Shown here in pieces: positions 50,227-54,181 of a stretch of DNA of 54,181 bases (position 1 is the first letter of the stretch; each line of letters starts with the position of its first letter). The DNA comes from Nitrososphaerota archaeon (GTDB lineage: Archaea > Thermoproteota > Nitrososphaeria > Nitrososphaerales > Nitrosopumilaceae): assembly GCA_022565935.1 (NCBI GenBank), contig JADFJY010000001.1:1-54181 (forward strand), in the 5' to 3' direction. The notes beneath the pieces were generated by a model. It searched no databases, had not been told where the DNA came from, and worked only from the letters and a program-made list of their open reading frames with translations. Position numbers and translations under genes: made by a program.

Positions 50227-51123
50227 ATGAATACAAAGATTTTTGGATTTTTAATAATTTTATTGATGATATCTATTATCCCTGTAGTAAATGCCCAGAT
50301 TTCAATTGGTGAAAAAGCTGTGCAAAAATCTGTAGAGGTTACTATAAATTCTGTAGGTGATGTTCATGTTAAACACGTTATTCGTTCATCTAATGTTCCA
50401 ATACAAGTGGAATTGATTTATGGAATAGTTTCAAATCTTTCACTAACAAATGAACAAGGAGAAGAAAAACAACTTACAGTAATTGGAGGTAATAGTGGAG
50501 TGTTAATTCTACCATTTGGAGAAAATTCCGTTATAGAGTATGATCTTAATCAAGTACTTATTCAAAAAGATGACGTTTGGACATGGGACTTTAGATATCT
50601 TGAATCAACTTCTTTTATTCTTCCTGAAGAAGTTGATTTAATTTTTGTTAACGAAAACCCTGTTATTTTGAGTGAGAAAAAAGGAATGTTATGTCATGGA
50701 TGCCAAATGGTTTTGGAATATTCTATTAATGAGCCAAAAATTTTTAAAAATGTAAAATGGGAAGATAGAGAATTTGTAGTAGAAATTAGAAGCTATTCTA
50801 ATATTGATGACTTTATTTTTGATCAACTGACAAAGAGCATTACATTTGATGTTTCTAAAGAAAATAGATTTGTCACCGCAGTAATTCCATTAGAATTGTT
50901 ATGGGAACCATATGTAGTATTACTTGATGATGAAAAAATTCATGCAAATAAATTCAACAATAATGGAACTCATGTTTGGCTTAACATAAAACCTGAAACT
51001 GCTGGAGAAATTATAATTGTAGGAACCACAGTAATTCCTGAATTTCCAATAATTGCTCCATTAGCAATAGGATTTTTGATGATTCTTGTTGGACCGGTAA
51101 TGAGAAAATTCAGTCTCCACTAG
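50227..51123 (+). CDS. Secreted protein with PEFG-like C-terminus
   Basis: A 298-aa exported protein: signal peptide (about 1-24, ending VNAQ), a beta-rich extracytoplasmic domain with one CHGC pair near residue 155, and a C-terminus VIPEFPIIAPLAIG, hydrophobic helix, then MRKFSLH. It reads PEFP rather than PEFG but has the tripartite PEFG-CTERM plan. ATG directly follows the cyclophilin stop, so it is coupled to it. Function unknown. Confidence 0.75.
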   Translation: MNTKIFGFLIILLMISIIPVVNAQISIGEKAVQKSVEVTINSVGDVHVKHVIRSSNVPIQVELIYGIVSNLSLTNEQGEEKQLTVIGGNSGVLILPFGENSVIEYDLNQVLIQKDDVWTWDFRYLESTSFILPEEVDLIFVNENPVILSEKKGMLCHGCQMVLEYSINEPKIFKNVKWEDREFVVEIRSYSNIDDFIFDQLTKSITFDVSKENRFVTAVIPLELLWEPYVVLLDDEKIHANKFNNNGTHVWLNIKPETAGEIIIVGTTVIPEFPIIAPLAIGFLMILVGPVMRKFSLH

Positions 51124-51265
51124 AACCACATGAACAGAAACCATATTCATCAATTCTGATATTACAAACCGGGCATTTTTCACCATATTCCACTTCCCAT
51201 GGTTCTTTTCCATAAAGCTTGAAATGATCATCAATTTCTAATGGTACTACCCTTTTTTTTTCCAT
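51110..51265 (-). CDS. Zinc-ribbon microprotein (51 aa)
   Basis: A 51-aa ORF ending in a CPVC-x9-CSC zinc ribbon (KCPVCNIRIDEYGFCSCG). The first half (VVPLEIDDHFKLYGKEPWEVEYG) has no motif. It overlaps the 3-prime end of the PEFG-like gene by 14 nt in convergent orientation. Its ATG at 51265 lies about 26 nt from a TATA-like TATACATA box (51288-51295, read on the minus strand), so it is probably leaderless. Confidence 0.6.
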   Translation of the reverse strand: MEKKRVVPLEIDDHFKLYGKEPWEVEYGEKCPVCNIRIDEYGFCSCGSSGD

Positions 51266-51271
51266 TGATTT

Positions 51272-51295
51272 GTATAAGGATTCAAACTATACATA
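51272..51295. promoter_or_regulatory. Crossed promoters of two zinc-ribbon microprotein genes
   Basis: TGTATAAG (51272-51279) points to a plus start near 51302, giving an 11-nt leader with GGAG before ATG 51313. TATACATA (51288-51295) on the other strand points to a leaderless start at 51265. As at pyrB/pyrI, each box lies on the far side of the other, so simultaneous binding is unlikely. Confidence 0.45.
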
Positions 51296-51312
51296 CATTA
51301 TCGGAGAAAATC

Positions 51313-51504
51313 ATGAAAATTGAATGTGGATGTCATTGTATAAAGTGCAAAAGTACAGATCTTGAATCAAATAGGATTGGGAAAGTAGAGAGTGATGGAT
51401 ATTTCGAGATGCATCATACATGTAATAAGTGTAAGACACATTTTGATCATTTAGTTGGAGAAACTTTTTCAAATTGTGAAAAGTGTAATTATTTTGTTAG
51501 TTAG
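51313..51504 (+). CDS. Zinc-ribbon microprotein (63 aa)
   Basis: A 63-aa ORF starting MKIECGCHCIKCKSTDLESN with further CNKCKTHFDH and CEKCNYF blocks: eight cysteines plus His, arranged as two zinc-binding knuckles. A GGAG at 51303-51306 lies 6 nt before the ATG. A longer reading from 51241 was rejected because its first 24 residues are hydrophobic noise. Divergent from another zinc-ribbon gene. Function unknown. Confidence 0.65.
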   Translation: MKIECGCHCIKCKSTDLESNRIGKVESDGYFEMHHTCNKCKTHFDHLVGETFSNCEKCNYFVS

Positions 51505-51982
51505 ATAATAATGATTCTTGAACAAAATAATGAGTTCTATTCTCATGAGAGTTTTTCATAATTTCCTTGCTTAATGCCATTTTTGCTAAAGCTTTTGATA
51601 CATCTAACGGACTTGTAGCCCATCCATATTCCCTGAGTTGTTCAACAGTTTCAGTGACTGTTCTTGGAGAATCAAAGAATCTACTTGTTTCTAAAATACG
51701 TAATTTTGATTTAATTTCATGAGATGTAATATATTTTGGTTCACTAAATTCTGGTTCATATACTTCAGCATCATCTAGATATTCCAAACCAAATAGAGCT
51801 GAATGTTTGGCTTGAGTTGATTTTGTGATAGATTCAGTTTCATACACAATTTTTGCATGATTTTCTGGTAAATGATGTGAAATACTATCAATTACTTCAC
51901 CTAGTGTTTGATTATCAACATAGAAATCTCTAGAGTCAACTTCAATCTCATTTTCTCCAAGTTTGAGTTTTATTCTAGCCAA
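51497..51982 (-). CDS. Unrecognised protein with possible C-terminal winged helix (161 aa)
   Basis: A 161-aa soluble protein. The N-terminus MARIKLKLGENEIEVDSRDF is beta-like, and residues about 105-150 (VTETVEQLREYGWATSPLDVSKALAKMALSKEIMKN) read as a helical helix-turn-helix-like unit. No family recognised with confidence. It converges with the 63-aa zinc-ribbon gene with an 8-nt overlap. Start ATG 51982. Confidence 0.65.
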   Translation of the reverse strand: MARIKLKLGENEIEVDSRDFYVDNQTLGEVIDSISHHLPENHAKIVYETESITKSTQAKHSALFGLEYLDDAEVYEPEFSEPKYITSHEIKSKLRILETSRFFDSPRTVTETVEQLREYGWATSPLDVSKALAKMALSKEIMKNSHENRTHYFVQESLLSN

Positions 51983-52113
51983 TGATAAACAGTCATCAAA
52001 ATTTGATTTATTTTGTTAGCTCTAAGGAGATTTAAGATTACATCAAAACTTTTACACAACTTATTGGGATTTTTTTCCTTTTTAGTTAAAAGGTAATTTT
52101 GCAATAATTGTTC

Positions 52114-52566
52114 ATGAAATCTTCTAAAAAAGGAGGTCTTATTGTTCTATTCGTACTAGGCATGAGTATTTTTGGTTATTCACAATATGCATCTGCATCT
52201 CAGATAGAAGTAAGCATTGCTCATAGTGAATTATTGAATGTGAATGAACAAGGTTCAAACTATAATATTGAATTACAATTTGAAAATCCTTCATTGTTAA
52301 TATTAACTGCAGGTGAAACTGAATTCTTTATAATTTCTAATAATGAAATGGTGGGAGAAGGTCAATTAGAACCATTCACATTACAGCCATTAGATAGTAC
52401 TTATGTAAAAGGTACTTATCATACAGATTCTAATGTGGATGATAAATCTCAATCTATAAAAATTTCGGGAGTAACAAAATATGATTTATTCTTTACATCT
52501 ATTGATGTTCCATTTGTTTACTATCCAACAGAAGAACAAGCAAGAGAATTTATACATCAAAATTAA
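52114..52566 (+). CDS. Secreted LEA-2/WHy-like protein (150 aa)
   Basis: A 150-aa exported protein with a signal or anchor helix (about 7-28, ending YASASQ) and a beta domain IEVSIAHSELLNVNEQGSNYNIELQFENPSLLILTAGE with the N-P-S turn seen in the two longer paralogues. C-terminal VPFVYYPTEEQ. Start ATG 52114 (TTG 52108 possible). Similar role as the proteins at 18026 and 46130 assumed. Confidence 0.65.
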   Translation: MKSSKKGGLIVLFVLGMSIFGYSQYASASQIEVSIAHSELLNVNEQGSNYNIELQFENPSLLILTAGETEFFIISNNEMVGEGQLEPFTLQPLDSTYVKGTYHTDSNVDDKSQSIKISGVTKYDLFFTSIDVPFVYYPTEEQAREFIHQN

Positions 52567-52577
52567 TTTCTTCTCAA

Positions 52578-53471
52578 ATGCTTACTGTTTTTGGCTCTAC
52601 TGCACTAGATACAATTAGAACTCCAAAAAAAACATTAAAGAATATTCTAGGAGGTGCAGCAACTTTTGCAGCAATTTCTGCAAGCAATTTTGTAAATACT
52701 GGATTAATTGCAGTAGTTGGAAAAGATTTTCCAAAACAGTATCATAATATTTTATCCAAACATTTGGATTTACAAGGTTTAACTATAAAAAATGGTAAAA
52801 CATTTCGTTATGATGGAAGTTATGATAATACATTAAGTACAAGATCTACTTTAAAAACTGAATTAAACGTACTATCTGATTTTAAGCCAACTGTTCCTGA
52901 AGCTTACAGAAAATCTCAATTTGTGTATCTTGCAAACAATGATCCTGAACAGAATACTTCATTAATAAAAGAATTTGACAAGGTAAAATTTTCCATGTGT
53001 GACACTATAGATTTTTGGATTTCTACTAAACGAGAAGCGGTAATTAAGATGATTAAAGCTGTAGATGCAGTTGTAATAAACGATGAAGAAGCTAAACTCC
53101 TTACAAAAGAATTCAACTTGATAAAATGTGCAAAAAAAATGATGGAGTGGGGAGCAAAATATGTAATTATCAAGAAAGGTGAACATGGTTCTTTGATGTT
53201 TTATGATGATGTTATTTTCCCAACAGCAGGCTTTTCATTAGAAGATGTGGTGGATCCTACAGGCGCAGGTGACTCTTTTGCAGGTGCAATGATAGGATAT
53301 CTTGCAAGCAAAAAATCAACCAGTATATCTGAGATTAAGAAAGCCGTAGTTTATGGAAATATCTTAGGATCCTTTGCAGTTGAAAAATATGGATTAGATG
53401 GATTACTAAAGATCAAAAATGGGGATATTTCAAAACGAATCAAGATATATGAAAAAATGATCCAATTCTAA
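52578..53471 (+). CDS. PfkB-family carbohydrate/nucleoside kinase
   Basis: A 297-aa ribokinase-fold enzyme. LGGAATFAAISASNF near residues 25-39 is the N-terminal motif and DPTGAGDSFAGAMIGY near 232-247 the ATP/catalytic motif with the Asp base. The substrate is not given by the sequence; adenosine, ribose or fructose-phosphate kinases are all in the family. Start ATG 52578, 11 nt after the LEA-like gene, so the two may be one transcript. Confidence 0.88.
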   Translation: MLTVFGSTALDTIRTPKKTLKNILGGAATFAAISASNFVNTGLIAVVGKDFPKQYHNILSKHLDLQGLTIKNGKTFRYDGSYDNTLSTRSTLKTELNVLSDFKPTVPEAYRKSQFVYLANNDPEQNTSLIKEFDKVKFSMCDTIDFWISTKREAVIKMIKAVDAVVINDEEAKLLTKEFNLIKCAKKMMEWGAKYVIIKKGEHGSLMFYDDVIFPTAGFSLEDVVDPTGAGDSFAGAMIGYLASKKSTSISEIKKAVVYGNILGSFAVEKYGLDGLLKIKNGDISKRIKIYEKMIQF

Positions 53472-53510
53472 AAAGACTTAAGTTAAATAATTTCTCAAAT
53501 TTATTTATCA

Positions 53511-53861
53511 TTGACACAAGAAATTTCTGAAAAAGATAGACTGTATACAATATTCAAACTTCAAAAAGGTCTATCAGAAATGATGAATTTGGATAGATAT
53601 CCAAAAGATTCTGAAGGAAGAGTTTCTGCATTGTGTACTGCAATAATACATGAGGCAGTTGAATTACAAAGGACAACTAATTGGAAATGGTGGAAAACAC
53701 CAACTAAGTTTGATAAAGCTGAAGCCAAAGAAGAATTAATTGACATATGGCATTTTGTTGTTCAGGCATCACTTGAGCTAAATCTTACACCAGATGATAT
53801 TGTAGCAGAGTACAAAAAGAAAAATGAAATTAATCGAGAAAGACAGAGAAGTGGATACTAG
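53511..53861 (+). CDS. Dimeric (all-alpha) dUTPase-like pyrophosphatase
   Basis: A 116-aa all-helical nucleotide pyrophosphatase of the dUTPase_2/MazG superfamily. The metal-binding helices are IIHEAVELQ with NWKWWK and KEELIDIWHFVVQASLELNLTPDDI, and YKKKNEINRERQRSGY is typical of dimeric dUTPase. It would convert dUTP to dUMP for tmk-linked dTTP synthesis. TTG start at 53511. It ends in TAG that forms a CTAG shared with the opposite gene. Confidence 0.85.
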   Translation: MTQEISEKDRLYTIFKLQKGLSEMMNLDRYPKDSEGRVSALCTAIIHEAVELQRTTNWKWWKTPTKFDKAEAKEELIDIWHFVVQASLELNLTPDDIVAEYKKKNEINRERQRSGY

Positions 53862-54181
53862 GAAATTCTAATTTTATCTAAAATTATTTTAAGATCAGTT
53901 TCATTGATTAAATTTACTAGAGTTATCTTATTTTGAAAATATTGTATCTGAGATTTAGAAACAGTAAGAAATGGATCTGGACTAGTTGAATTAATTATTT
54001 GATTGTTTTTATCAACTCCATGTTTATGTAATTGAAACAATGAGTGACCTGCTTTATGACCCCAAACTTCTTTTCCACAAACTATGATAGTAGAAATTTT
54101 TTGATTTTTATTTACATGTTTGATAATAGAATCAATTCATTTATTTTCAGAAAGCAATCTTCCTACTATTGATATATGATT
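53858..54181 (-). pseudogene. MtrA-like methyltransferase subunit gene interrupted by TGA
   Basis: Minus-strand frame open except for one TGA at 54139-54137: SIVGRLLSENK, stop, IDSIIKHVNKNQKISTIIVCGKEVWGHKAGHSLFQLHKHG and a C-terminal QYFQNKITLVNLINET segment. The pattern matches the MtrA (tetrahydromethanopterin S-methyltransferase subunit A) domain: CGKEV-GH, LH-x-HG-x-D. No usual start codon lies between the TGA and TTG 54040. It may be a pseudogene, a sequencing error, or a recoded stop; its N-terminus lies beyond the window. Confidence 0.6.

Overview
The window looks like chromosome of an ammonia-oxidising archaeon of the Nitrosopumilus/Nitrosarchaeum kind (Nitrososphaerota, formerly Thaumarchaeota). 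The reasons are low GC, dense short-spaced genes, an archaeal A-type ATP synthase, an Amt ammonium transporter, sn-glycerol-1-phosphate dehydrogenase (archaeal lipids), an archaeal proteasome beta subunit, the aCPSF1 ribonuclease, the archaeal pantoate kinase/phosphopantothenate synthetase route to CoA, BluB (cobamide synthesis) and surface proteins with PEFG-type C-termini. Many genes have a TATA-like box about 24-30 nt before the start codon and so are probably leaderless; TTG and GTG starts are common. No insertion sequence, prophage, CRISPR array or rRNA gene was seen.

Layout. 1-1.7 kb: a metal ABC transporter (ATPase cut by the window edge, substrate-binding protein) divergent from a NikR-like regulator. 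1.7-5.3 kb: a PEFG surface protein, a Lon-N protein, and pyrB/pyrI back to back with interleaved promoters. 5.3-17.1 kb: the ATP synthase in three pieces (atpE-A-B-D-small ORF-K on minus; atpI and a 28-aa membrane peptide on plus; atpC on plus after amt), interrupted by a rhodanese, amt and a winged-helix-like protein. 17.1-24.3 kb: a Cas4-like Fe-S protein lacking the usual nuclease E-x-K, several microproteins, a tmk-HD phosphohydrolase-pyrH operon, Hsp20 and an AarF/UbiB kinase. 24.3-29 kb: a MacB/FtsX-like ABC export operon with a surface-type partner, divergent from a double-HTH Lrp-like regulator. 29-34.4 kb: Nudix, PhoU-like regulator, then a four-gene CoA operon plus a coupled 55-aa ORF. 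34.4-46.6 kb: methyltransferase, PepQ, PP-loop tRNA thiolation-type protein, SepF-like protein, aCPSF1, PsmB, EgsA, FKBP, aminotransferase, NadM, RtcA, CopD-like and LEA-like proteins. 46.6-50 kb: two unusual tRNA genes flanking bluB, an FMN reductase, then a gene-poor AT-rich stretch with palindromes, a Cys-rich microprotein and a decaying membrane/coiled-coil gene. 50-54 kb: cyclophilin, PEFG-like protein, two zinc-ribbon microproteins with crossed promoters, a PfkB kinase, a dimeric dUTPase and an MtrA-like gene broken by TGA.

Metabolic threads: pyrimidine and dTTP supply (pyrB, pyrI, pyrH, tmk, HD phosphohydrolase, dUTPase), CoA synthesis, ammonium uptake, and ATP synthesis. The most unexpected signals are an apparent D-loop intron in tRNA-Arg(CCT), C33 in tRNA-Val(GAC), a translationally coupled 43-aa ORF inside the ATP synthase operon, an ABC ATPase that seems to start at CTG after a strong GGAGG, a Cys-rich microprotein behind a 21-bp palindrome, and the catalytically degenerate Cas4-like protein. 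I did not find one compact multi-gene system that is clearly new; the novelty is spread over microproteins, tRNAs and regulatory arrangements.
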